A stretch of DNA of 64,000 nucleotides, from assembly GCA_905215965.1 (NCBI GenBank), contig CAJMSD010000009.1, positions 1-64,000 of the forward strand, in the 5' to 3' direction. The position numbers and the translations under genes are program-made. The notes beneath the pieces were generated by a model. The model did not search any database and was not told the DNA's origin. It saw nothing but the letters and a program-made list of their open reading frames with translations. Source of the DNA: an uncultured bacterium. GTDB lineage: Bacteria > Bacillota > Clostridia > Oscillospirales > Ruminococcaceae. This document shows positions 32,306-40,859 of the stretch, one piece after another; the stretch's first letter is position 1, and every line of letters begins with the position of its first letter.

Positions 32306-35047
32306 TTAATTTTTGTTCATGCCACAGCATTTCTTATACTTCTTACCGCTGCCGCACGGACATGGGTCGTTATCGCCGACTTTTTTTGCGCGCGCCTGTT
32401 CCGTAAAGCTGCCGTCACCGGAGCCTGCATTAGGAGCGTCCGGCTTCTGAACCTGTTCACGTTCAGGCATAGCGTTTTTCTGAAGCTTTACTGTAAGGAG
32501 CATTCTTACAGTATCCTCACGAATTGATTCAACCATAGCGTCAAACATAGCGAAGCCTTCAAATCTGTATTCAATAACAGGATTACGCTGACCGAATGAA
32601 CGGAGACCGATACCTCTTTTAAGCTCGTCCATATCGTCAATATGAGCCATCCATTTAGTATCAACAACTTTAAGAAGAATAACTCTTTCAAGCTCTCTGA
32701 TAATAGTTTCACCGTATTCTTCTTCCTTGGCCGCATAAATTTCTTTAGCCTTAGTAACGAGAGCGTCAGTGATCTCCTGCTTAGTGACTTCCTGAAGTTC
32801 CTGCTCGTCAAATGTAAGATCATCAGGACCGATAAGCCAGTTGAGGAAATATTCCTTAAGACCGATGATGTTCCAGTCGTCTTTGATATCTTCGTCAACG
32901 AGATAATTATCAACGGTCGTAGTAATAAGCTCTGACATCATTTCAAGGATAGTTTCGTGGAGATCCTCGCCGTCAAGAACCTGTGAACGCTGCTTATAAA
33001 TGATCTCACGCTGAGTATTCATAACGTCGTCGTAGTTAAGAACGTTCTTTCTGATACTGAAGTTTCTTCCCTCTACCTTTTTCTGTGAGGATTCTATAAT
33101 TTTAGTAAGCATTTTGCTTTCGATCGGCTGAGTTTCCTCAACATTAAAGCTCTTCATGAGATTTTCAAGACGATCTCCGGCAAAAATACGCATAAGATCG
33201 TCTTCAACTGAGAGGAAGAAGCAGCTTTCGCCGGGATCTCCCTGACGGCCCGAACGACCTCTGAGCTGATTATCGATACGTCTTGATTCGTGACGTTCCG
33301 TACCGAGGATATAAAGTCCGCCTGCTTCTCTTACCTTGACGGCTTTTTCCTTAACTTCGGCATTGAATTTATCATACAGTTCGCGGTAGAGCTTTCTTGC
33401 ATCGAGGATTTCCTGATTATCCGTATCGGCGTAGCCAATAGCTTCGGTAATGATCTCTTCGGGAATTTCGCGCTTTCTCATTTCTGCTCTCGCAAGGAAT
33501 TCAGCGTTACCGCCGAGCATAATATCGGTACCACGTCCTGCCATATTTGTAGCGATAGTAACAGCGCCGTATTTACCTGCCTGAGCAACGATCTCGGCTT
33601 CCTTAGCGTGATGCTTTGCATTCAAAACTTCATGTTTTATGCCTTTTCTCTTGAGCATTGCAGAAAGAAGCTCGGATTTTTCGATCGAAATAGTACCGAC
33701 AAGGATAGGCTGTCCTTTTTCATGACATTCAACGATCTTATCGATAATAGCATAATATTTGCCTTTTTCCGAGCTGTAGATCTGATCGTTCTGATCCAGA
33801 CGGATGACAGGCTTATTAGTCGGAATGGAGATAACGTCAAGTTTATAGATCTCCTTGAATTCGTCTTCCTCTGTCATAGCAGTACCTGTCATACCGGACA
33901 ATTTATTGTAGAGACGGAAGAAATTCTGGAAAGTAATTGTAGCAAGAGTTTTTGACTCACGGGCGATCTTAACGCCTTCCTTAGCTTCGATAGCCTGATG
34001 AAGACCGTCGTTAAAACGGCGTCCGAGCATCATACGTCCTGTAAATTCGTCAACGATGATAACTTCTCCGTCCTTTACAACGTAGTCGATATCGGCTTTC
34101 ATTATACCGTTAGCCTTGAGAGCCTGATTGATATGATGAAGAAGCGTCATGTTGTCGGGATCCATAAGGTTTTCAACATTAAAGGCTTGCTCGGCTTTCT
34201 TAACGCCTCGCTGAGTGATGGTAGCCGTCTTAGCCTTTTCATCAATGATATAATCGGCAGATTCGTTGATCTCGTCCTGATCCTGTTTATCGTCTATCTC
34301 AACGACTGTAGTAGGAACGAGTGTCTTAGCGAATTTATCAACAATAGAATATAATTCGGTCGATTTATCTCCTCTGCCTGAAATAATAAGCGGTGTACGC
34401 GCTTCATCGATAAGGATAGAGTCGACCTCATCGACGATGGCAAAATTAGGTTCACGCTGTACACGGTCTTCCTTATGTATAACCATGTTGTCACGAAGAT
34501 AATCGAATCCAAGCTCGTTATTAGTACCGTATGTTACATCGCAGTTATATGCGGCACGTCTCTGCTCATTTGTAAGACCATGAAGAATACAGCCAACGGT
34601 AAGACCGAGGAATCTGAGAACCTTTCCCATTTCTTCAGCCTGAGTTTTAGCAAGATAATCGTTTACGGTAACTACGTGAACACCTTTGCCGGAAAGCGCA
34701 TTCAGGTATGAAGCAACACATGCAACGAGTGTTTTACCTTCACCTGTTTTCATTTCGGCGATACGTCCCTGATGAAGAACGATAGCGCCTATGATCTGAA
34801 CCGGGTAAGGCTTTTTTTCAAGAACACGCCAAGCCGCTTCTCTCACGGTAGCAAGAGCTTCCGGAAGGATATCGTCAAGAGTTTCAATTTCAAGTCTGTC
34901 CTTGAATTCCTGAGTTTTTGCCTTGAGTTCAGCGTCAGAGAGCTTCTGATACTCCTCGTCAAGGGCAAGCACTTTATTTTTAATAGGCTCGATTCGCGCT
35001 AATTCCTTGGTACTGTACGAACCGAAAATTCTTTGAATAAAACTCAT
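32306..35047 (-). CDS. secA: Preprotein translocase ATPase SecA
   Basis: Motor of Sec-dependent protein export, 913 residues. Visible in order: the Walker A motif MKTGEGKT at about 100, the DEAD-like VDEVDSILIDEARTPL, the preprotein cross-linking domain, helicase motifs (TNMAGRGTDI, RGRSGRQGDPG), and the C-terminal zinc SEC-C motif CPCGSGKKYKKCCG. Normal length for Clostridia. The start at 35047 has an upstream ribosome site and its own sigma-A promoter. The two signal peptidases of this window and the lipoproteins depend on this pathway. Confidence 0.98.
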   Translation of the reverse strand: MSFIQRIFGSYSTKELARIEPIKNKVLALDEEYQKLSDAELKAKTQEFKDRLEIETLDDILPEALATVREAAWRVLEKKPYPVQIIGAIVLHQGRIAEMKTGEGKTLVACVASYLNALSGKGVHVVTVNDYLAKTQAEEMGKVLRFLGLTVGCILHGLTNEQRRAAYNCDVTYGTNNELGFDYLRDNMVIHKEDRVQREPNFAIVDEVDSILIDEARTPLIISGRGDKSTELYSIVDKFAKTLVPTTVVEIDDKQDQDEINESADYIIDEKAKTATITQRGVKKAEQAFNVENLMDPDNMTLLHHINQALKANGIMKADIDYVVKDGEVIIVDEFTGRMMLGRRFNDGLHQAIEAKEGVKIARESKTLATITFQNFFRLYNKLSGMTGTAMTEEDEFKEIYKLDVISIPTNKPVIRLDQNDQIYSSEKGKYYAIIDKIVECHEKGQPILVGTISIEKSELLSAMLKRKGIKHEVLNAKHHAKEAEIVAQAGKYGAVTIATNMAGRGTDIMLGGNAEFLARAEMRKREIPEEIITEAIGYADTDNQEILDARKLYRELYDKFNAEVKEKAVKVREAGGLYILGTERHESRRIDNQLRGRSGRQGDPGESCFFLSVEDDLMRIFAGDRLENLMKSFNVEETQPIESKMLTKIIESSQKKVEGRNFSIRKNVLNYDDVMNTQREIIYKQRSQVLDGEDLHETILEMMSELITTTVDNYLVDEDIKDDWNIIGLKEYFLNWLIGPDDLTFDEQELQEVTKQEITDALVTKAKEIYAAKEEEYGETIIRELERVILLKVVDTKWMAHIDDMDELKRGIGLRSFGQRNPVIEYRFEGFAMFDAMVESIREDTVRMLLTVKLQKNAMPEREQVQKPDAPNAGSGDGSFTEQARAKKVGDNDPCPCGSGKKYKKCCGMNKN

Positions 35048-35116
35048 TTGTTAACCGCCTTTTAGTGTATTTTGGAATTTCACCAATTAATTAATAATAG
35101 ATATACATATAATATT

Positions 35117-35145
35117 ATTTTACCGCAATTTATAATATTTGTCAA
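35117..35145 (-). promoter_or_regulatory. Sigma-A promoter of secA
   Basis: Minus-strand TTGACA (35140-35145) and TAAAAT (35117-35122) separated by 17 bases, about 70 bases upstream of the secA ATG. Confidence 0.75.
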
Positions 35146-35244
35146 TACCTGAACTGAATAAAAGCTTGTAAATTATTTAATATACTCAGATGCTTCGAAT
35201 TACAGCGTATTCCAAGGCATTACAAAACCGAAATAACGCCGATA

Positions 35245-35892
35245 TTATAAGCATTTCAGAATATGATCTGCAACGTCATCGGCAGTTATTGCTATAAAGT
35301 CTGCTCCGGCGCGTATCAGTTCGGCTTCACCGCGGAATCCCCATGCACAGCCGATAGAACGAATACCGGAATTCTGTGCGGTGAGGATATCAACGTTGCT
35401 GTCTCCGATCATAAAAGCGGAGTCATGGTCGTAGCTGTCGCCGAGTATTTCGCGAATTATAGCCGGATCGGGCTTTTTTTCACGTTCATTGCAGCCGCCG
35501 AGTATTTTTGTAAAACGGAACTCGCTCAGCAGCTTTTCTACAATTTTAACGGCGAAGTTTTGAGGCTTGTTAGTTGCTACAGCAAAAATTATCCCTTTTT
35601 CATCAAGTCTTTTCATCATATCATAAATTCCGGGATATAGCTTGGTTTTATCGAGAAAATGCTCGTTGTAGTATTCGGAAAAGATCTTGATAAGCCTGTC
35701 GGTATCGTCCTTATGTTCATCGGGCAGCGCGCGGAAGCAGAGCTTGGGGACGCCGTTTCCCACGAACATTTTATAGCTTTCGTATGGATGAACAGGATAT
35801 CCGAGCGCTTTGAGGCTGTAGTTTGTTGCGTCGGCAAGATCTTCAAGCGTGTCGGCAAGTGTTCCGTCTAGGTCAAAAATTGCAGTGATCAT
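35245..35892 (-). CDS. HAD-family hydrolase, phosphoglycolate phosphatase-like
   Basis: Protein of 215 residues with all four HAD motifs: DLDGTLADT (nucleophile Asp7 and acid Asp9), the second motif around AVATNKP, the Lys in the KPDP segment, and GDSNVDILTA for Mg2+ binding. The alpha-helical cap between motifs I and II (about 15-85) is the type seen in Gph and PgmB relatives. The substrate is a small phosphorylated metabolite, unknown. Last gene of the minus-strand run starting at queA, 11 bases after the membrane protein gene. Confidence 0.87.
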   Translation of the reverse strand: MITAIFDLDGTLADTLEDLADATNYSLKALGYPVHPYESYKMFVGNGVPKLCFRALPDEHKDDTDRLIKIFSEYYNEHFLDKTKLYPGIYDMMKRLDEKGIIFAVATNKPQNFAVKIVEKLLSEFRFTKILGGCNEREKKPDPAIIREILGDSYDHDSAFMIGDSNVDILTAQNSGIRSIGCAWGFRGEAELIRAGADFIAITADDVADHILKCL

Positions 35893-35903
35893 AATATCTT
35901 CTC

Positions 35904-36788
35904 CTATTTTTTATTAAATAATGTATAAATAAAAGGAACAGCTAATAACAGCGCTCCAATTATTATAAGCATGGAACCGAGCCAGCGTCCTTCTTTCTCA
36001 GCGGCTTTTTTCTGCTGCTCCGAGCGGCTATATGGTGTCATTGCAGAGTGAAAGAAGCTTTGCATAGCGCAGTAAAAGACTTCTGTATTGCATTTATAGT
36101 GATATTGAAAAAATACTCCAAAGATAATAAATGCAATACCTGTAAACAAAGGAATTTCGGATATAATTTCGTCAAGGCAAATACACGGTAAAATTAATAT
36201 TACTCCGTACCGCAAAAAATATGCTTTTCTGACAATTCTTTTTTCATTCTGATTGTATTGGCGTTTCGTTGCGGGATTACAGCCGTTCCATGGAAAGAAT
36301 ACTTTCTTTTTTTCACGGATGTACATTTTCGGCAAGGTCTTTTTGGCGTTATAGTTTTCAATTTGACGGTATATAACAAATATGACGATAATAAACTTAG
36401 ATAATAAAGCTGATGCGGCAATCAGTTGGAGCTTGCAGAATTTTATACCAACGCCTAAAGCAGAGATAGCCGCTATGTCTGTCAGCGGAACAATTCTCCT
36501 GAATATTAAAAGCGATTTCGGCAAAGCTTCGGGATCAAGATGCTGTCTTTCATCATAAAGAGGTCCGAGCTTTAAATAGCTGATAAACGATATAATCCCA
36601 TTCATTTTTTTGGTTCGTTCGGACTTTTCTTTGAGAATCTTACGTTCAAGCTCGCGCATTTGTTTGTGAGTGCAGTTTTCTTCAAGCCGTTTAAAAACGT
36701 CTTTTTTAAATTGAAATTTCAGCTTGAACGAGAAAATCAATGCAGCAATGAAAGAGCATATTGCAAGGATTTCAATATTTTCATTCAT
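35904..36788 (-). CDS. Unknown multi-pass membrane protein
   Basis: Not recognised. 294 residues with an N-terminal membrane helix (about 6-23), a basic cytoplasmic stretch rich in Lys/Arg/Glu (about 30-65), a pair of hydrophobic segments near 95-140, another pair near 195-230, and a C-terminal helix (about 268-290). The loop between 145 and 185 is strongly basic. Its start overlaps the tgt stop by one base (TAATG), so it is translationally coupled to tgt. No conserved enzyme motif is visible. Confidence 0.7.
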   Translation of the reverse strand: MNENIEILAICSFIAALIFSFKLKFQFKKDVFKRLEENCTHKQMRELERKILKEKSERTKKMNGIISFISYLKLGPLYDERQHLDPEALPKSLLIFRRIVPLTDIAAISALGVGIKFCKLQLIAASALLSKFIIVIFVIYRQIENYNAKKTLPKMYIREKKKVFFPWNGCNPATKRQYNQNEKRIVRKAYFLRYGVILILPCICLDEIISEIPLFTGIAFIIFGVFFQYHYKCNTEVFYCAMQSFFHSAMTPYSRSEQQKKAAEKEGRWLGSMLIIIGALLLAVPFIYTLFNKK

Positions 36789-37918
36789 TATACTCTTTTT
36801 GCAAGAAGCTCCGAATATTGTGAACGGAAAGCTTCAAACGTACCGTTATCAAGGGATTCACGTATACGCTCGGTGAGAGTGTTGTAGAAATACAAATTGT
36901 GAGTTACCACAAGTCTGCCTGCAAGCTGTTCCTTTGCCTTGAAAAGATGACGTATATAGGCTCTCGTGAAATTTCGGCAGGTCGGGCAGTCACAAGCTTC
37001 GTCAATAGGTCTCGGATCGGTTTCATAGCATTTATTATTAAGATGCATGATGCCCTTCCAAGTGAAAACAGTTGCGTGACGAGCATTTCTGCTCGGCATT
37101 ACACAATCGAACATATCGATTCCTCTTGCAACCGCCTCAATAATATTTGACGGAGTTCCCACTCCCATAAGATAGCGGGGCTTATTTACAGGCATAAAAG
37201 GCGTAACGGCTTCCAATATCCTGTACATCTCTTCGGTGCTTTCGCCTACGGCAAGACCTCCAACAGCGTAGCCGTCAAGGTCAAGCTTAGAAATTTCCTC
37301 CATGTGCCTGATTCGCAGGTCTTCATAGGTCGCGCCCTGATTTATCCCGAAAAGCATTTGTTTTTTATTTATCGTGTCATGGAGACTGTTAAGGCGTTCC
37401 ATTTCTTCCTTGCATCGATAAAGCCATCGAGTAGTGCGTTCTATAGAATTTTTAGTATATTCATACGGAGCGGGATTCTCTATACATTCATCAAAAGCCA
37501 TTGCTATTGTAGACGCGAGATTCGACTGTATCTGCATACTTTCTTCCGGTCCCATAAAAATTCGTTTTCCGTCAATATGGGAAGCAAAGTAAACGCCTTC
37601 TTCCTTGATTTTTCTCAGCTTGGCAAGAGAAAAGACCTGAAATCCGCCGCTGTCGGTAAGAATTGGTTTATCCCAGTTCATAAATTTGTGTAAACCGCCC
37701 ATTTCCTTAATTACGCGGTCGCCAGGACGCAGATGAAGATGATAGGTATTGCAAAGCTCGACCTGCGTTTTTAGCTCTTTCAGATCAACCGATGAAATGC
37801 CTCCCTTTATTGCAGCAGCCGTTCCGACGTTCATAAAGCATGGTGTCTGAAATGTGCCGTGAACTGTTTCAAACTGTCCTCGTCTTGCATTTTTTTCCTG
37901 CTTGAGTAATGTGTACAT
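36788..37918 (-). CDS. tgt: tRNA-guanine transglycosylase
   Basis: Exchanges guanine 34 for preQ1 in tRNAs with GUN anticodons, a step in queuosine synthesis. 376 residues, the standard length. The Asp near residue 89 in LTDSGGFQVFSL acts in catalysis and substrate binding. The zinc site CDCPTC plus a later His (YIRHLF) is at about 310-325. The partner enzyme QueA is encoded 1.5 kb upstream in the same direction, with two unexpected genes between. AGGAG precedes the start. Confidence 0.97.
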   Translation of the reverse strand: MYTLLKQEKNARRGQFETVHGTFQTPCFMNVGTAAAIKGGISSVDLKELKTQVELCNTYHLHLRPGDRVIKEMGGLHKFMNWDKPILTDSGGFQVFSLAKLRKIKEEGVYFASHIDGKRIFMGPEESMQIQSNLASTIAMAFDECIENPAPYEYTKNSIERTTRWLYRCKEEMERLNSLHDTINKKQMLFGINQGATYEDLRIRHMEEISKLDLDGYAVGGLAVGESTEEMYRILEAVTPFMPVNKPRYLMGVGTPSNIIEAVARGIDMFDCVMPSRNARHATVFTWKGIMHLNNKCYETDPRPIDEACDCPTCRNFTRAYIRHLFKAKEQLAGRLVVTHNLYFYNTLTERIRESLDNGTFEAFRSQYSELLAKRV

Positions 37919-37943
37919 ATATTTCTCCTTTAATTATTGTTGA

Positions 37944-39050
37944 CTAAGCTTTGCTGTTTGTTTCAAAAATATTTTTCGGAACCCAGCCAATTTGCCCGCT
38001 TTCGGCTATAATTTGGGAATAATTTCCGATATTGCGGCACATGGATACTGATTCGCCTTTTTTAACGGAAGGAAATGCGTTGAGGTATTCCCAGACGCGA
38101 AGTCTGTCAGCTTCTTGAAAAATTCTTTTAGTGGGGATCATGCCTTCAACGCCCGAAACAGAGTCGCGAACGAGCGAAAGCTCGCCGATGTTTTCGAGAA
38201 TTTCAATAGAATTATTATAAGGATCTACATAAACAGGTGATAGTCCGCTGTCATAATCATGCTTGGCGGTAACTTTATTGAAAAATGTATCCCAGACGGT
38301 TTCATATTTATAGCTGTCATTGTTCTTATATATGCAAAATGCATTAAGCTGACAGGCAGTTTTTATAGTTAGACCGCCGTCTATACAGATTATTTTTTTA
38401 TTATGATCTATAATTGGAAGATTTGTATTATTTGATCTCTTGTAATTATAGCACGGGAAATGTCCAACGACCACCCATTTGCCGGAGCATTGATTTTCTC
38501 GCAGATAAAATGGCTGAGTAAGAGCGTAGGTATCTGATGTGTTATACCAGTCGGGACGGTTCTCAATTCCTGCATGGACAAAGATATGCTCCTGAGTTTC
38601 GAGCACATACGGACGGCTTTCCATAAAATCAAGCTCTGTCCTGAAGCTTTCGCATACAATTTTCCTTAGCTCCTCAAATTTATCGGGAGGGAAGTCGTTG
38701 ATGCCTATTTTATTAGCCATTTGTAAAAAAGCATTATTCGGCTTTTTTCTGCTTCTGTCGGAAAATTTATTATAGTCATATCGATACGCCATGTGATACG
38801 AAGCGGTGTCGTTGTTGCCCATCAGACAGTATGCGCGTTCGTTTTTGCAAAGCTCGCGCATATAGTCGATCGTCTGCAAATTCTGATCCCAGTGCTCAAG
38901 GATATCGCCGACTATGACGAGATAGTCTATACCGGGACGGTAGCATACCTTTTTCAATATCGAATCAAGAAGATACCAACAGGTATGAATGTCGCTGACG
39001 GCTATGATTCGGCACTTGTCCGGCAAACTATGCTTTATGATCTTTTTCAT
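37944..39050 (-). CDS. Metallophosphoesterase with C-terminal SH3-like domain
   Basis: Protein of 368 residues. The N-terminal calcineurin-like domain has the motifs SDIHTCW, VIVGDILEHW, MGNNDTASY (Asn-Asp in place of the usual GNHD), FVHAGIE and VVGHFPCYN, so two-metal catalysis is likely, resembling PPP-type or ApaH-like enzymes. The last 75 residues (VSGVEGMIPTKRIF ... GQIGWVPKNIF) look like a bacterial SH3 domain. No signal peptide is present, so it should be cytoplasmic. It overlaps the PAS gene by 23 bases and lies 25 bases before tgt. Substrate unknown. Confidence 0.82.
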   Translation of the reverse strand: MKKIIKHSLPDKCRIIAVSDIHTCWYLLDSILKKVCYRPGIDYLVIVGDILEHWDQNLQTIDYMRELCKNERAYCLMGNNDTASYHMAYRYDYNKFSDRSRKKPNNAFLQMANKIGINDFPPDKFEELRKIVCESFRTELDFMESRPYVLETQEHIFVHAGIENRPDWYNTSDTYALTQPFYLRENQCSGKWVVVGHFPCYNYKRSNNTNLPIIDHNKKIICIDGGLTIKTACQLNAFCIYKNNDSYKYETVWDTFFNKVTAKHDYDSGLSPVYVDPYNNSIEILENIGELSLVRDSVSGVEGMIPTKRIFQEADRLRVWEYLNAFPSVKKGESVSMCRNIGNYSQIIAESGQIGWVPKNIFETNSKA

Positions 39051-39435
39051 ATTTTATTGATTCTCCAAGTTCATATAATCCGGAGTTTTCACGAGTTCTG
39101 TATTCGTGTTTTTCATAATAACCGATAAGCTCACCGCTGTCGTTTCTGAGTGCGATCATATAAACGTCTTTATTTTCTTTGTCATTGTGAAAGGTAAAAA
39201 CACGATTGTTATTTATGTTCGTATTAAACCAATCGACTACTTTTTTGATTTTTTCGCAGGAATCGGAATTATGACATGTTAGCAAAGATTGTCCCAACAG
39301 CGCCGCTCCGCCTCTTTTTGAATATCTCGTAACAGAAGCTGGATTCATATAAATTATTTCGTGATTCAAGTCACATATTACTACAGGAGCGCTATCGGAA
39401 TCAATAACGCTTTTGAAAAAAATTGAAAGTTCCAT
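39028..39435 (-). CDS. Stand-alone PAS domain protein
   Basis: 135 residues almost entirely one PAS domain: SAPVVICDLNHEIIYMNPAS (PAS core start), RGGAALLGQSLLTCH, then the beta-sheet strands ending SGELIGYYEKHEYR. No output domain is attached, so it may sense a ligand or redox state and act on a partner, possibly the phosphoesterase whose start it overlaps. Two Cys-containing stretches near 75-80 could bind a metal or cofactor, but this is speculative. It lies between queA and the phosphoesterase. Confidence 0.8.
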   Translation of the reverse strand: MELSIFFKSVIDSDSAPVVICDLNHEIIYMNPASVTRYSKRGGAALLGQSLLTCHNSDSCEKIKKVVDWFNTNINNNRVFTFHNDKENKDVYMIALRNDSGELIGYYEKHEYRTRENSGLYELGESIKYEKDHKA

Positions 39436-39461
39436 AAAATCTCCTTATAATTATTAGTTCA

Positions 39462-40493
39462 TTACAGGATAAGCATTGCGTCACCGAAGCTGAAAAAGCG
39501 GTATTTTTCCTTAACGGCGATTCGGTAAGCGTTCATTGTGTTCTCGTATCCCATAAATGCAGAAACGAGCATTATCAGAGTACTTTCGGGAAGATGAAAA
39601 TTAGTGATAAGACCGTCGATACATTTGAACTCGTAAGACGGATAGATAAAAATATCCGTATATCCCTCATGCTCTTCTATTTTATCGTAGAATGTGGCGA
39701 CGCTTTCAAGAGTTCGGCAGGTCGTAGTACCTACAGCGATAACCCGTCCGCCGTTTCGTTTGGTCTCATTTATGAGGTCGGCTGTTTTCTGCGGAAGATG
39801 ATAATGCTCGCTGTGCATTTTATGGTCAAGAAGATTTTCTTCTTTAACAGGACGAAAAGTCCCGAGACCTACATGAAGAGTAACAAATGCTGTTTTTATT
39901 CCTTTGTTGTGCAGCTCATCGATCATTTCGGGAGTAAAATGAAGTCCTGCCGTAGGAGCAGCTGCCGAACCAAGCTCCTGCGAATAAACTGTCTGATAGC
40001 GTTCGTTATCCTGAAGCTTTTCGGTAATATAAGGAGGGAGCGGCATTTGTCCGACTTCTTCAAGAGCGGTAAAGAAATTGCCCGCGCAGTCAAATTTTAC
40101 TATACGGTTTCCGTCGTCTTTTACTTCGATGACCTCAGCTATGAGACGTCCGTTTCCGAAAGAAAAACGTGTTCCGACCTTAGCTTTCTTTCCGGGACGG
40201 CAGATTATTTCCCAGATCTTGTCGCCCTTTTGCTCAAGAAGGAGAAATTCGATAAAAGTTCCGTTGCCGATCTTTTCTCCGTAGAGTCTTGCCGGAATAA
40301 CTCTCGAATTATTCATGACGAGCAAGTCACCCTCTTTGAGGTAATTGCATAGATTATAGAAATGACTGTGCTCTGTTTCTCCGGTCAAACGGTTTACGCA
40401 CAGCATTCTTGAGGAACTGCGCGGCTCTACGGGAGTTTGAGCGATAAGCTCCTGCGGAAGCTCGTAAAAATAATCTGATTTTAAAAGTTTCAT
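39462..40493 (-). CDS. queA: SAM:tRNA ribosyltransferase-isomerase
   Basis: Transfers the ribosyl part of SAM to preQ1 in tRNA, forming epoxyqueuosine. 343 residues, normal length. Diagnostic segments are ELPQELIAQTPVEPRSSSRM near the N-terminus, NNSRVIPARLYG, GSAAAPTAGLHFT and the C-terminal TNFHLPESTLIMLVSAF. It is the first gene of the minus-strand run queA-PAS-phosphoesterase-tgt-membrane protein-HAD. AGGAGG lies just upstream. Confidence 0.97.
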   Translation of the reverse strand: MKLLKSDYFYELPQELIAQTPVEPRSSSRMLCVNRLTGETEHSHFYNLCNYLKEGDLLVMNNSRVIPARLYGEKIGNGTFIEFLLLEQKGDKIWEIICRPGKKAKVGTRFSFGNGRLIAEVIEVKDDGNRIVKFDCAGNFFTALEEVGQMPLPPYITEKLQDNERYQTVYSQELGSAAAPTAGLHFTPEMIDELHNKGIKTAFVTLHVGLGTFRPVKEENLLDHKMHSEHYHLPQKTADLINETKRNGGRVIAVGTTTCRTLESVATFYDKIEEHEGYTDIFIYPSYEFKCIDGLITNFHLPESTLIMLVSAFMGYENTMNAYRIAVKEKYRFFSFGDAMLIL

Positions 40494-40546
40494 ATATCCT
40501 CCTGAAAGTAATTTATCCGGTTATCCGAAAAAATTTTAAAAAGTTA

Positions 40547-40575
40547 TTGACATATTGAAATAAAAATGATATGAT
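40547..40575 (+). promoter_or_regulatory. Sigma-A promoter of lysine operon
   Basis: TTGACA (40547-40552) and TATGAT (40570-40575) with a 17-base spacer, directly before the lysine riboswitch and divergent from queA. Confidence 0.85.
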
Positions 40576-40579
40576 AAAG

Positions 40580-40757
40580 AAAGGTAGAGGTGCGGCTGAG
40601 AAAAGTATCTGTGTTCGGGACACCTATCCAATGGAGCACAGTGAAAGGCAAAGCTGCCGAAGGACGGTTCCCGGTAAGTTCCGTTCTGGTCATTGCTTAA
40701 ACAGGGCAATGATTGTCATCATGCTGGTGATGGAGAGCTATCGGCGCGTCGCGTGTA
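40580..40757 (+). promoter_or_regulatory. Lysine riboswitch (L box)
   Basis: Five-way-junction aptamer recognised by its ordered conserved segments: AGGTAGAGGTGCG at the 5' side, AAGTAT soon after, GTGAAAGGCAAAGCTGCCGAAGG in the middle (split by a short stem), a GGGCAATG/CATTGC helix, CATGCTGGTGATGGAGAGC at the 3' side. High lysine should stabilise it and favour the terminator downstream, shutting off asd, dapA and dapB. Confidence 0.93.
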
Positions 40758-40800
40758 AAAACTCAAAGCGTGTCAATATTTCTATTATAACGTATGATGA

Positions 40801-40830
40801 GCCGGTTTGCAACCGGTTTTTGTTATTTTC
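40801..40830 (+). terminator. Lysine riboswitch terminator
   Basis: GCCGGTT - TGC - AACCGG stem followed by TTTTTGTTATTTT, between the aptamer and asd; the expression platform of the switch. Confidence 0.8.
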
Positions 40831-40859
40831 TGCAAATTTTTTTCTAAGGAGAAATCAAT

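Noticed and set aside
33290..33955. Open frame of 221 codons opposite secA
   Set aside because: Antisense to strongly conserved SecA coding sequence and without recognisable domains.
39594..40352. Open frame of 252 codons opposite queA
   Set aside because: Antisense to queA; no start signal or domain.
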